Shown here in pieces: positions 1-8,676 of a stretch of DNA of 9,274 nucleotides. Source of the DNA: Tannerella sp. Lineage in GTDB: Bacteria; Bacteroidota; Bacteroidia; Bacteroidales; Tannerellaceae. The position numbers and the translations under genes are program-made. The DNA lies in NCBI GenBank assembly GCA_031279875.1, contig JAITHS010000228.1:1-9274 (forward strand), read 5' to 3'. The notes beneath the pieces were generated by a model that was not told where the DNA came from, did no database searches, and saw only the letters and a list, made by a program, of their open reading frames with translations. Each line of letters starts with the position of its first letter. Position 1 is the stretch's first letter.

Positions 1-39
1 ATCTGATTATTTGCGATTTGTAAAAGTAAAATCCGTTTA

Positions 40-166
40 AACCGCTGCAAGGGTTGGGGCAGACAGCGATGCCTTCAACCGCTTGCAGGGTTTGAAACCG
101 CTGCAAGGGTTTTGGGGTATGGTTCCCTTCAACCGCTTGCAGGGTTTTGAAACCGCTGCAAGGGTT
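40..166. repeat. Array of imperfect hairpin repeats, unit about 55 bp
   Basis: Two related 16-mers alternate: AACCGCTGCAAGGGTT at 40-55, 96-111 and 151-166, and AACCGCTTGCAGGGTT at 77-92 and 131-146. Same-type copies recur every 54-56 bp. Each adjacent pair (77-111 and 131-166) can fold into a stem with a 3-4 nt loop: AACC pairs with GGTT, CTTGCAG with CTGCAAG, and GGTT with AACC, leaving one bulged G per arm. Every AACCGCTGCAAGGGTT copy is followed by a run of G, with or without two extra T. The array starts about 14 bp past the stop codon of the last operon gene, so it would form the 3' end of that transcript; a role in termination or RNA stability is inference, since no T-run follows the hairpins. 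A related copy lies at 8854-8901, beyond the other end of the operon. Confidence 0.85.
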
Positions 167-179
167 GGGGGCAACAAAG

Positions 180-1160
180 TTATTCCGTACCGGTGCCTTC
201 GATTTCGGCGACGGCAGTAAACGGCGAGCGATTGCTGTCGGGGAGGAATATTTTGAGGTATCGACCGGCTATGGATGCTGATGTTTCGAGTGCCAACAGG
301 TCGCCGGTAGTGAAAGCACCTTCGGCGATGAGTTGCCACGAGTCGGAATCAGGGTCGGGGCTGTTGCCGATAAAACATTGCACCGTTTTGGTATCGGTAT
401 TACCTTTGCGTCGGTAGATGTTGATAGAGAGGAACGTTTTGGGCGCAGCGAGGTCTATGATAGCCCAGTGAGGCAGTGGGGCATTGCCGCCGCTCCACTG
501 ACTGTGCCAATAAGTTCCGAGATTACCGTCTATCAGGGTGTTCATACCGCCGCCGTCGCTGGCTGTTTCGTCCGATACTTGCAACACTTTCCAGCCGGCG
601 GTAGAGAATTTAACCGGCACAATGACGTCAATTTTTTTACTGACACCGGCCGCTTCGCACCATATCACGGTTGCGCCTTTTGCGGCGACAGCCTCAACGT
701 TACCGTAATTCGTAACGGTAGCTACGTCAGGATTTTCGGTACGCCAGGTATATGTTACATCGGTAGCGTTGACAGGTACCGGTTTGGCTTGCAGCAAGTA
801 AAGTTGATACTGCGTCAGGATGAGGCGTGATTGGCTTAAATTGATGTCGGTAAGCGGTATAAAGGCCGAAACGGACACTCTTGATTTGGCGGTCATATCG
901 CCGACGGTTGCTGATATATTAGCGTTGCCGACGCCTACTGCCGTTACTAATCCGTTAGCTGAAACGGTTGCCACTTCGGGGTCGTCGCTACTCCATTGAA
1001 ATGTGTTTCCGGCCGGGCTTGCCGACAGTTGCTCTGTCTTGCCGACATAGAGTGAAACCGTTGCTTTATTGATAAATACCGTCTTATCTACATTCATATC
1101 GGGATATTCTGCGCAGCCGATAAGAGCGGCTGTGAATGCTAATAAAAATAATTTCTTCAT
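180..1160 (-). CDS. Lipoprotein with two Big_2 Ig-like domains and a C-terminal F5/8 type C domain
   Basis: This 326-residue protein is probably a surface glycan-binding lipoprotein. It starts with a short lipoprotein signal whose lipobox is LIGC, giving Cys16 followed by AEY. Two bacterial Ig-like (Big_2) modules follow, at about residues 26-98 and 102-182; each shows the typical core in which a W is followed by 'P-[ED]-VATV' and then 'G-x-V-x-AV' (WSSDDPEVATV; WRTENPDVATV). Residues about 186-325 resemble an F5/8 type C / discoidin fold: a 'LIDGNLGTYWHSQW' stretch, then 'LPHWAIIDL', and 'GRYLKI' near the end. Such domains often bind sugars, and the Ig modules usually act as spacers that hold them away from the membrane. 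No catalytic domain is visible. It is the last gene of the operon, 19 bp after the DUF1735-type gene, and its stop codon is about 14 bp from the hairpin array. Fold assignment is strong; the ligand is unknown. Confidence 0.88.
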   Translation of the reverse strand: MKKLFLLAFTAALIGCAEYPDMNVDKTVFINKATVSLYVGKTEQLSASPAGNTFQWSSDDPEVATVSANGLVTAVGVGNANISATVGDMTAKSRVSVSAFIPLTDINLSQSRLILTQYQLYLLQAKPVPVNATDVTYTWRTENPDVATVTNYGNVEAVAAKGATVIWCEAAGVSKKIDVIVPVKFSTAGWKVLQVSDETASDGGGMNTLIDGNLGTYWHSQWSGGNAPLPHWAIIDLAAPKTFLSINIYRRKGNTDTKTVQCFIGNSPDPDSDSWQLIAEGAFTTGDLLALETSASIAGRYLKIFLPDSNRSPFTAVAEIEGTGTE

Positions 1161-1179
1161 ATTGTTAATAATTAAACAG

Positions 1180-2094
1180 TTATTTTTTTTCTTCTTCTTT
1201 ATATTCCGTACGCAGTTCTTCTTTCATCTGATATGTTGTATTACCGATGGTATAGTCATATCGTAGCAGGAAAGTCTTGTATTTTTTAAAGCCGTCGTCG
1301 TCGATGAAATACTTGTTGGGATAGAGCGGGTCATCGTCAACCTGTTTCACATTGATAGCTTTATAAGGCAGGATAGTAACTTTGCCGTTGTCGGCCACGT
1401 CGAGTATAATAGCGTAGGTGTAGATTTTCGTCAGGTTGGATTCAAAAGCCTCTGCGCCGACAAAAATTCTTACGCGGTTTTTGGTAAGCGGGTCTAACCG
1501 TTTGGTACCCGACACATTAGCAGCGTCGCGGATGCCGCGAAAAGTGTAGTTAGTAGTTGTTTCCTGTGTCGCCCAGCGGTTTTTAAACTGCACCTGAAAC
1601 AGAACGGTGTTCTTTTTCGGATTAATTTCGTAGGCCGAATAAGAGTTAGCTCTAATCGGTATAAAATAGGTAGAATCGGGGCTTAGTCCTTCGGGAGTTA
1701 CCGTAACGGCTGTTTTGCCACCACGTTCGCCTGCCGGAATGCGGATACTCATCTGTTCGATTTTGTATTTGCTTGTCGGCACATGAATGGCATACTTCCA
1801 TATCTCGGAAGTGTAAGTATCCTGATTATACTCGGTAAGCAGAGATTCGTCTTCAACAAGTGTTATGTTGATGTCCTCTTCGGTAGTAATAGTACCGCCT
1901 ACCGATGCTGCAAGATAGCCTACGTCGGTACCTTTGTCGAGGTCGTAAACAACTTTAAAAATATTGTAACCATCGTCGCTTAAAAGTGCAAAGACGTTTT
2001 TGTACTGCTCTCGTTTGAAGATGTCGTACTCTTCGCACGCCGTAAATCCTGCTAATAACAGGGCGGTCAATAATATGATTTTATTTCTTTTCAT
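1180..2094 (-). CDS. DUF1735-type lipoprotein (BT_3987/BT_3044-like), putative surface glycan-binding protein
   Basis: A 304-residue lipoprotein with signal 1-19 and lipobox FTAC. Cys20 is followed by EE, the acidic pattern associated with export of lipoproteins to the Bacteroidota cell surface. Residues about 28-165 look like the DUF1735 domain seen in many SusC/SusD loci (a VF-type first strand, 'GYLAASVGGT', a 'V-E-D-x-S-L-L-x-x-Y-N' stretch, then 'LSPDSTYFIPI'). Residues about 175-290 resemble the C-terminal DUF4361-like domain that often follows it. The family has no known enzyme activity; members sit next to susD homologues and are thought to bind ligand at the surface. The tail is strongly charged (EYKEEEKK). 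The gene lies 29 bp after the susD-like gene and 19 bp before the next. The family name comes from sequence memory rather than a search, so the domain names are somewhat less certain than the lipoprotein call. Confidence 0.85.
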   Translation of the reverse strand: MKRNKIILLTALLLAGFTACEEYDIFKREQYKNVFALLSDDGYNIFKVVYDLDKGTDVGYLAASVGGTITTEEDINITLVEDESLLTEYNQDTYTSEIWKYAIHVPTSKYKIEQMSIRIPAGERGGKTAVTVTPEGLSPDSTYFIPIRANSYSAYEINPKKNTVLFQVQFKNRWATQETTTNYTFRGIRDAANVSGTKRLDPLTKNRVRIFVGAEAFESNLTKIYTYAIILDVADNGKVTILPYKAINVKQVDDDPLYPNKYFIDDDGFKKYKTFLLRYDYTIGNTTYQMKEELRTEYKEEEKK

Positions 2095-2123
2095 CTTATA
2101 TAATGTTAAAATTTGTTAAAATA

Positions 2124-4157
2124 TTAATCCCAACCCGGATTTTGGTCACATGACGGCAACCGTTTGATTTCGGCTTTGGGCAGTGGTACGAGTACCATTT
2201 TTCTGTCCACGATACGTTTACCGATACGCGGCACGGAAGGTATAACACGCTGATAGAATGATTCTTTTGTAGCGTCGGCATTCATACCCATGATAGGTTC
2301 GTTTTCGGATTCTTCGTATTTACCCCATCTGCGGACGTCGAAATATCGTGCGTCTTCGTGGAGCAGTTCTATCATTCGTTCGCGTTCGATATTAGCCTGA
2401 ACAGCGTCGCGGTCGTCAAGTTCGGCGGGCGACATACCGGGCAACCCTGCGCGGTAGCGTACCTGATTAAAGGATTTTTTCATCTCTGCCAAGTCGCGTG
2501 AGACGGTATAATCCTTTTCTCCGACCGTAACTGTGTGCGCAGTTGTCAGATTATTAAGCGCTTCGGTATAATAGAGCAAAATATCAGCAAGCCTTATAAT
2601 GCCGTAAGATTTGTTCAGACGTCGGTTATTATCGCCTCCCCATGCGTCGTTGGGATGTATCATTTTCTTGATTACATAGCCTGTAACGGGATAGTCGATA
2701 GGATTGTTGGCGGCAGATTTTCCGTTAGGAGAATCGTAGTAATAACTTGCCGTGATATTGTAACGTCCTGCCGTAGTAGTAGAAGAGCATGGCCAGAAGC
2801 ATTGGCTGAACCCTATTGAGGCATAGAAGCGCACTTCACGGTTGATATACATGTTGAATATTTCCGTTGCGGGCGCCCATGTATAAGATGAGAACGGGTT
2901 CAAATTGCTTGTCGGCGTGAAACCTTCTTCGCGATACGGATAATCGTTGCTCGAATTATTGATGTCTCGACCGTCAACCATGCGGTAGTTGTCGATAATT
3001 TTTTGCGGCACACACATACCGTTCCAGCCGCTTGCCGACATTGGAAACGATTCTCTTGTTATACTTGCAATTGCACCCGACATTCTGCCCCAGACATATT
3101 CGGGGTTGGTAGCTCCTACTGCTTCGCCGTTAAACATTTCGGTATAAGATTTGTAGTGGTCGATACCAGCAGCACCTTCTGGGAAAGCCTTGTAGTAATC
3201 GGGGTCGGCAGTAACTCCTTTTGGGAGTTCGGGTGTTCTGTCGTCGGCTTCGATAGTGTAAAGTTTGTATATCGGTTTGCCTTCGACCGTATAGTCAATA
3301 ACCCTTTTGCAAGCGGCGGCGGCAATAGCCCATCGTTTTTCGTCATAAGTTTGGGAGACATAATTTACTCCGTCGGAAGAGCGTTTCCATTTGCCGAAAT
3401 AAATTCTGGCTGCTTGTCCTCCGTTGAAGAGCGGGCTGGCGTGAAACATTCTCAACCGCGCTATCAATCCGTAAGCGGCGCCTTGAGTAGGACGTCCGAA
3501 CTCGCTCACCGACAGTTTTGCCGGCATCAGCATTGCAGCCTGTTCCAATTCGGAGCAGATATATTCTACCGCTTCGTCGTAAGTAGTGCGTTGGCGGTCG
3601 TAGTAGGCCAAGTCTTCGTTTGTTTCGAGCAGTTCGTCGCCCAGCAGGATAGGTGGCCCGAAAGCGAGCAGCAGTTTATAATAAGCGTATCCGCGAAAGA
3701 AGTGCGTATAACCGAGAATAGTATTGCGGTTTACGGCGTTCATGTCGGTAGCTTCTCCGATGCGGGCAAAAATGGTGTTACACTTGCGTATCGCTTTGTA
3801 CATATCGCCCCATTGTCCTAAACCGCGCAGGTTTTCGGAGTTGACTTCTCCCAGAGCGAAAGCCATTCCGGGATAGCCGCTCGTAGCGAAAAGGGTAAAA
3901 GCCTCGTCGGTAGCAAGAATGCCGGGAGTGTTCGGCGCGCGATAGAGATCGGCTTCATCCCAAAACATTGCGGCTATACCCCATGTATAAGAGAGTATAT
4001 AGCGAGTTTCGGCAAAAACGGAATCTATTTGCAACTCATCATTAAAGTAAGTGCTAATGTCAAGAAAATCTTTACATGAATGTAAACTTCCGCTCATCAT
4101 AACCAGTGATATGACTAATGATGTCCAAAAGCGTTTGTGAAAAATATTTTTGTTCAT
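2124..4157 (-). CDS. SusD/RagB-family outer-membrane lipoprotein
   Basis: A 677-residue SusD homologue, somewhat longer than the common 500-650. SusD proteins are surface lipoproteins that cap the SusC barrel and help capture the ligand. The N terminus has a lipoprotein signal with lipobox LHSC (Cys28) followed by KDFLD, the usual start of mature SusD-like proteins. The helical TPR-like part shows 'YKAIRKCNTIF' (about 120-130), 'HFFRGYAYYKLLLAFGPPIL' (152-171) and 'AAYGLIARLRMF' (about 227-238). The C-terminal part has 'IRLADILLYYTEALN' (521-535), 'ERERMIELLHEDARYFDVRRW' in pieces over 591-611, and the closing QNPGW (672-676), all standard for the family. The start fits, with the gap to the upstream susC-like stop being 11 bp, indicating a translationally close pair. 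The ligand cannot be read from the sequence. Confidence 0.96.
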   Translation of the reverse strand: MNKNIFHKRFWTSLVISLVMMSGSLHSCKDFLDISTYFNDELQIDSVFAETRYILSYTWGIAAMFWDEADLYRAPNTPGILATDEAFTLFATSGYPGMAFALGEVNSENLRGLGQWGDMYKAIRKCNTIFARIGEATDMNAVNRNTILGYTHFFRGYAYYKLLLAFGPPILLGDELLETNEDLAYYDRQRTTYDEAVEYICSELEQAAMLMPAKLSVSEFGRPTQGAAYGLIARLRMFHASPLFNGGQAARIYFGKWKRSSDGVNYVSQTYDEKRWAIAAAACKRVIDYTVEGKPIYKLYTIEADDRTPELPKGVTADPDYYKAFPEGAAGIDHYKSYTEMFNGEAVGATNPEYVWGRMSGAIASITRESFPMSASGWNGMCVPQKIIDNYRMVDGRDINNSSNDYPYREEGFTPTSNLNPFSSYTWAPATEIFNMYINREVRFYASIGFSQCFWPCSSTTTAGRYNITASYYYDSPNGKSAANNPIDYPVTGYVIKKMIHPNDAWGGDNNRRLNKSYGIIRLADILLYYTEALNNLTTAHTVTVGEKDYTVSRDLAEMKKSFNQVRYRAGLPGMSPAELDDRDAVQANIERERMIELLHEDARYFDVRRWGKYEESENEPIMGMNADATKESFYQRVIPSVPRIGKRIVDRKMVLVPLPKAEIKRLPSCDQNPGWD

Positions 4158-4168
4158 AAATTTTTGTA

Positions 4169-7100
4169 TTACAAGTTAATATAAATCTGAATGGAATAAA
4201 CCGAAGGTATAGGATATTTGCGTCCGTTATGTGTTGCCTGTTCGGGGTCGAAGAGTTTAACTTTGTCCCACATCCAGAGATTGGAGCCAACCAACTGCAT
4301 ATCGATAGACGATATACCTATTTTCCTTATTGCGGCATGTTTGAGGTTATAGTTGAGCGTTACTTCCGAGAGGCGCAGATAGCGGCTGTCGCCTAACCAG
4401 AAGTCAGACAGTTGAGAATTGTTTGTATTTTCGCCGTATTGCAAACGAGGGAAGCGAGCGTTAGGATTTTCGGCCAGCGCCGGGTCGATGCCGTTGGCAA
4501 GAGCGTAGTCGAGCGGTATCCAGCGGTTTTTCGGGTCGGCGGCCATTGTCAGCACGTTGCCGTATTGACCGGCTCTGAAAGGCACATAACCGGCGCCGTT
4601 ACCGTTACCTTCGTGATAATAATCCGTTTTACCGGTACCTCTAAACATCACTCCGATAGATAAATCTTTATATCTGAAATCTCCGCCGAAGCCATACATA
4701 AGACGTGGATAAGTACTGTAAGAGAGAGGCACTTTGTCTTCGGAGTCAACTTTGCCGTCGCCGTTAACGTCCATATACTTAATGTCTCCCGGCATTACAT
4801 TACCGAAAGTTTGCTTGGGGCTGTATTTGACGTCATCATCGTCTTTGAATAGCCCAATAGCGCGATAGCCGCGATAAATATTGTGAGGCAAGCCGGAATA
4901 TTCAAGATAAGGATACTTTTCGATAGCCTGTTCCCAGTTTTGAACAATATTGCGGGAGTAGGAGTAATTGCCACGGAAAGTCATGCTCATATTAGTGTTG
5001 AATTCGTGTATAAATGCTACATTACCGTCGGAGCCGTAACTTTGCATCTTACCGACATTACCGTAAGGCATACTGATGACGCCTACAATATCGGGTACCT
5101 GAACGCGCTGCTGGAAAATGCCGTCGCGTTGGTCGCGGAAAAAGTCAACGGTAAACGAAAATTTCTTGTGTAAAATTTCGGCGTCTATACCGATATTTGC
5201 TTTCAAAGCCTTTTCCCATATCAGATTGTCGGCGCCGATAAACGATTCGTTGACAGTTTGATACGACGTAGAACTACCCCACAGATTGTTGTAATATCGT
5301 CCTACCATAGTTAAATAAGGGAAGCGGCGATTTGAGATACGGTCGTTGCCGACAGAGCCGTAGGAGGCGCGTATTTTGAAGAAAGTGAGCCACGACACTT
5401 TTTCGGACATAAAATCATACTGTGTCGGCACCCATCCTAATGCGACGGAAGGGAAAAAGCCGTATTGTCGGCCCGGCTGGAAGTTTTCCGAACCGGTATA
5501 TCCGAAGTTGAGGTCCATCAAATAAGTATCGTTATAACTGTAAGTCAGTCGGCTTGATAATCCCTGATAACGAACCGGAATGGCATTGAGAGCGGAGGTC
5601 AAGTCTTCGGTTTTCTTCGAGTCGCTGATATAATAGTAAACTAAACCTGATACGCGATGCAGTTCATTAAAAAGACGCGAGTAATTGAGCGTTGATTCGA
5701 AGAAATATTTGCGATATTCCGAAGTACTGTAAAGATATCCTGCTTGTTGTTCCTGTACTCTTTCGACAAGTATCAGATCACCGTTACGGTTACGTCCTAT
5801 CGCCTCATACATTGCCGGTCGGATTGTACGATATTCTTGAAAACCCTGTGTAATATCGTATGCTCCCTGCGCTCTGATATTAAGTCCTTCGGTAATAAAC
5901 GACAGGTTTTGTTTTAATTCCAGCGTTACTTTTGCTTTATATTCTTCCGAAGCGTGCGAGCCTGAATTGTTTATCATATAATATGGCGACACGTTCACAT
6001 CGGCGCCGGTAGCGGGAAATTGACCGGTAGAGTATTTTATTGGAATGAGCAAAGGATTGTTGCGGGCCTGTGCATCCCAAATTAAATCGGTGTTACTGAA
6101 ACCGGGTTCTTTTCTACGCGACATGAAGCCGTCGGAGCCGAAGTATAGTTTGGTTGTCTTTGTAAGGTCGATGTCGAGATTGGAGCGGAAACTGAACGTA
6201 CTGTACCCCACATTTTGAGCATAGATACTTTTTTTGTCAACATTATAAGCCGCCGTTTCGTCGGTCATACTGAGACTGAGGAAGTATCTTGCTATGTCGC
6301 CGCCGCCGCGACCGCTTACATAATAAGACTGTTTCCAAGATGCTTTTTTAACCAATTCTTTTTGCCAATCAATGTCGGGATACATGTCTGGGTCGAGGTG
6401 GTCTTTGATGATTTCGAGTTCGAGTGGGGTGTAAATAGCATCTCCGCCGCGTATTATGTTTGCTTCATTAGCGAGCAGGGCGTAATCATATCCTCCGATA
6501 TAATCGGGTAGTCGGCGCAAATGCGACAGTGATGCATTAAACCTGCCTTGAATGTTTAACTTTCCTATTTCGCCTCTTTTGGTTGTTACCAGCACAACGC
6601 CGTTAGCGCCTCTCACGCCGTAAACAGCCGTTGCAGAGGCGTCTTTGAGTACCGAAAAACTCTCCACGTCGGACGGGTCTATCGAGTTAAGGTCGCCTTC
6701 AAGACCGTCTATAAGTACTAATGCGCTGCTGTTGGCTCCGAAAGTTCCTACGCCGCGTATCCAAAATTCGGCAAGGTTTTTGCCCGGCTCACCGCTTGTT
6801 TGCATAGTGAAAACGCCTGCCAACCGTCCGCCTAACAGGTTGACGATCGAGGGCGAAGGACTTTGCAGTTCTTTGGCGCTAACCGATGATATAGCGCCGA
6901 CAGTGCTTATTTTACGCTGTGTAGAACCCATACCCATTACAACTACTTCTTCAAGTTGCTCGGCGCTTTCTTCCAATTTTATAACTATGCCTTGCGATTT
7001 GGCTGTTACAAGATGTTCGGCCTTAGCATATCCTATGTAGGACACTTCGAGGATGTCGTTGACATTGGCTTTGATTGTGAATTTGCCGTCGGCATCGGTT

Positions 7101-7261
7101 GTAGTACCTATACCGACTTTGTTTTTAAGATAAACGGTTGCCCCCGGCACTTCATCGTCTAATTCGTCGATTACTTTACCTGTTACCGTAACTTGTTGTG
7201 CCTGTACGGTAGCCGCACAAAACGTTAAAATTAACGTTGCTATAAATATTATTTTTTTCAT
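4169..7261 (-). CDS. SusC/RagA-family TonB-dependent outer-membrane transporter
   Basis: A 1030-residue SusC homologue of normal length that imports ligand through the outer membrane using TonB energy. The signal peptide is about 1-21 (cut after VQA). Residues about 24-96 form the carboxypeptidase-regulatory-like domain (VTGKVID, PGATVYLK, DADGKFTI). A TonB box, EEVVVMGMG, sits at 104-112. The plug follows at about 113-230, ending with SVLKDASATAVYGVRGANG (203-221) and VVLVTTKRG. The rest is beta barrel, with an acidic DVNGDGKVDSED stretch at 831-842 that is typical of the family. The protein ends SIQIYINL, so the last residue is Leu instead of the more usual Phe. No STN domain precedes the carboxypeptidase-like domain, which argues against direct control of an anti-sigma factor. 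It lies 23 bp after the NHL gene and 11 bp before its susD partner. Confidence 0.97.
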   Translation of the reverse strand: MKKIIFIATLILTFCAATVQAQQVTVTGKVIDELDDEVPGATVYLKNKVGIGTTTDADGKFTIKANVNDILEVSYIGYAKAEHLVTAKSQGIVIKLEESAEQLEEVVVMGMGSTQRKISTVGAISSVSAKELQSPSPSIVNLLGGRLAGVFTMQTSGEPGKNLAEFWIRGVGTFGANSSALVLIDGLEGDLNSIDPSDVESFSVLKDASATAVYGVRGANGVVLVTTKRGEIGKLNIQGRFNASLSHLRRLPDYIGGYDYALLANEANIIRGGDAIYTPLELEIIKDHLDPDMYPDIDWQKELVKKASWKQSYYVSGRGGGDIARYFLSLSMTDETAAYNVDKKSIYAQNVGYSTFSFRSNLDIDLTKTTKLYFGSDGFMSRRKEPGFSNTDLIWDAQARNNPLLIPIKYSTGQFPATGADVNVSPYYMINNSGSHASEEYKAKVTLELKQNLSFITEGLNIRAQGAYDITQGFQEYRTIRPAMYEAIGRNRNGDLILVERVQEQQAGYLYSTSEYRKYFFESTLNYSRLFNELHRVSGLVYYYISDSKKTEDLTSALNAIPVRYQGLSSRLTYSYNDTYLMDLNFGYTGSENFQPGRQYGFFPSVALGWVPTQYDFMSEKVSWLTFFKIRASYGSVGNDRISNRRFPYLTMVGRYYNNLWGSSTSYQTVNESFIGADNLIWEKALKANIGIDAEILHKKFSFTVDFFRDQRDGIFQQRVQVPDIVGVISMPYGNVGKMQSYGSDGNVAFIHEFNTNMSMTFRGNYSYSRNIVQNWEQAIEKYPYLEYSGLPHNIYRGYRAIGLFKDDDDVKYSPKQTFGNVMPGDIKYMDVNGDGKVDSEDKVPLSYSTYPRLMYGFGGDFRYKDLSIGVMFRGTGKTDYYHEGNGNGAGYVPFRAGQYGNVLTMAADPKNRWIPLDYALANGIDPALAENPNARFPRLQYGENTNNSQLSDFWLGDSRYLRLSEVTLNYNLKHAAIRKIGISSIDMQLVGSNLWMWDKVKLFDPEQATHNGRKYPIPSVYSIQIYINL

Positions 7262-7284
7262 TAATACATTGATTTTAAAGTTAA

Positions 7285-8598
7285 TTATTCAATTGCTAAT
7301 TTGCGGATACGTGCGTTGCCGGTATCACAAATATAAATTGTACCGTCGGGAAGTATGGCGATGCCGCGCGGCGCATTAAATTTGGCATCATCCTTACCGC
7401 CGTCTTTGTAGCCTGACGAGCCGGGTATGCCGAGAACGGTTTCAACACGTCCTTCGGTTGTAAGGCGACGGATACAATGGTTGTCGCGGTCAACGATATA
7501 GAGATTGCCGTCTTCGTCAAACTGACTTTGCATCGGATAATTAAACTGTGCTATTCCTACTTCGCCGTCGCGGAAACCGTTGGCGGTAGGCCCCGACAGG
7601 CGTGTCATTTCGCCCGTCAATACATCATAAGTATAAATTCCGTTAGCATAGGAACCGGCGTCGTTGGCAAATACTAAATAGAGCATGTTGGGCTGATGCG
7701 GATGAAAAGCCGCTCCGAAGCATTCGCCCTGGTCGGTAATGAAAACCGTTTCGGCGACGTTTGTTCTCGGGTCGAGCTTCACAAGATTGCCGTTGTAATA
7801 GCGCACATACACGCATCCGTCAACCGCACATGTCGGCATCGCCTTATGCCACGGGTCTTTGGGGATGTTTGTGCCTTCTTTCCAAGCGAACGATTTGATA
7901 CGCGGCATCCACGCTTCGGCGGGGTTGAAGTAGTAATATACTTCGCGCTTGTTGTCGTCGGCGCCTAACAAAACGCCGGTAGCAGGGTCAACAGCGGGTC
8001 CTTTGACGTTCCACCCGTCGCCCTGCACGATAGCGGCACATGTGTTTTCTTCTTCGTTGATGCGTACAACGCCGACGCGATTGCCCTGGTCGTTGATAGT
8101 GGCAAAAACGTTGCCTTCAAGGTCGGCAGCCAAAAACCACCCCCTGAACTGCGATTCGGCTAATGTGCCGAACTTGGTAGGATCTTCCGTGCCGTTGCCG
8201 GTCAATGTGCTGACGGATACCGAGATATGGTAGTAAAACGGCTTACTGTACACAACCGAATCGTTGCCTACAACAACCGATACCGTACATGTGTCGCCCG
8301 GCATTCGAGGTACGATGGCATACATACGCCCTCCGGCAGAGCCGACTACTCTACCCTGCTTCTTGTTAAACCATAAACGAATTTTTGACGGGTCGTTACC
8401 GAAATTTTTTCCGTCAAGAATAATCTGAGAGGCAACGCCTCCCGAATCGGGATGAAAAGATGTCAATTCAACAGGCTTTGACGGGTCATAAGGTGTCCCG
8501 TAGATTCCGCTTGACTTTTCATCGTCGCAACAGGTCAGTATCAATGCGACTATTGCGCAGAGTATTAGACCTTTAATGTTTTTTTCTTTTGTCTTCAT
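7285..8598 (-). CDS. IPT/TIG domain and NHL-repeat lipoprotein, first gene of the operon
   Basis: A 437-residue lipoprotein. The signal ends in LILTCC, with Cys23 or Cys24 lipidated and DDE next, fitting a surface-export signal. Residues about 42-124 look like an IPT/TIG Ig-like domain (PVELTSFHPDSGG, then IILDGKNFG and a later IVPRMPGDTCTVSVVV). From about 140 onward there is a beta-propeller of NHL-like blades; the last two are clearest, QFDEDGNLYIVDRDNHCIRRL (around 359-379) and IAILPDGTIYICDTGNARIRKL (around 413-434). Earlier blades are degenerate. The family is common beside SusC/SusD genes and is thought to bind ligand or protein partners; no enzyme activity can be claimed. Its leading place in the operon, before susC, means it would be made first. 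A TATCTTTG box lies about 38 bp before its start codon. Confidence 0.9.
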   Translation of the reverse strand: MKTKEKNIKGLILCAIVALILTCCDDEKSSGIYGTPYDPSKPVELTSFHPDSGGVASQIILDGKNFGNDPSKIRLWFNKKQGRVVGSAGGRMYAIVPRMPGDTCTVSVVVGNDSVVYSKPFYYHISVSVSTLTGNGTEDPTKFGTLAESQFRGWFLAADLEGNVFATINDQGNRVGVVRINEEENTCAAIVQGDGWNVKGPAVDPATGVLLGADDNKREVYYYFNPAEAWMPRIKSFAWKEGTNIPKDPWHKAMPTCAVDGCVYVRYYNGNLVKLDPRTNVAETVFITDQGECFGAAFHPHQPNMLYLVFANDAGSYANGIYTYDVLTGEMTRLSGPTANGFRDGEVGIAQFNYPMQSQFDEDGNLYIVDRDNHCIRRLTTEGRVETVLGIPGSSGYKDGGKDDAKFNAPRGIAILPDGTIYICDTGNARIRKLAIE

Positions 8599-8635
8599 AC
8601 GTTGAAAAATTATAAAAATGTTTAGAATACGACTG

Positions 8636-8670
8636 CAAAGATAAACGTTTTTTTTTTTTTTGATAACAAT
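8636..8670 (-). promoter_or_regulatory. Putative promoter of the SusC/SusD operon with a 14-base A:T homopolymer in its spacer
   Basis: Read on the minus strand, TATCTTTG (8643 down to 8636) matches the Bacteroidota -7 consensus TAnnTTTG. An ATTG (8670-8667) resembling the -33 TTTG lies 23 bp upstream, a little more than the usual 19-21. A run of 14 T on the plus strand (8648-8661) fills most of that spacer. Transcription would start near 8629 and leave a leader of roughly 30 nt before the start codon at 8598. The -7 match is exact; the -33 match is weak. Confidence 0.6.
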
Positions 8671-8676
8671 TTTTAT

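Larger units (their letters stand above)
180..8598 (-). other. Five-gene SusC/SusD operon (enzyme-free within the window)
   Basis: Five genes run on the minus strand with gaps of 23, 11, 29 and 19 bp and no visible internal promoter or terminator, so one transcript is likely. The order is NHL lipoprotein, SusC, SusD, DUF1735-type lipoprotein, Big_2/F5-8C lipoprotein. All four lipoproteins have recognisable lipoboxes and the fifth protein is an outer-membrane barrel, so the whole operon encodes envelope proteins for binding and uptake. It resembles a polysaccharide utilisation locus but has no degrading enzyme in the visible part. Confidence 0.8.

Noticed and set aside
1..39. Possible end of a gene at the left edge
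   Set aside because: Too short to support any coding or structural call.
40..166. CRISPR array
   Set aside because: Repeats are two alternating 16-mers with only 3-4 nt between arms and 19-21 nt between pairs, the intervening sequences are partly similar, and there are no cas genes.
37..339. Minus-strand reading frame over the left repeat array
   Set aside because: Its sequence is a translation of the hairpin repeats (recurring CKRLK stretches) and overlaps the end of a well-supported lipoprotein gene.
333..830. Plus-strand reading frame opposite the Big_2/F5-8C gene
   Set aside because: It is a shadow of a gene with clear domains on the other strand and has no protein-family features.
3003..3821. 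Long plus-strand reading frame of 272 codons opposite the susD-like gene
   Set aside because: It lies wholly inside a convincing SusD coding sequence and shows no recognisable domain, signal or promoter.
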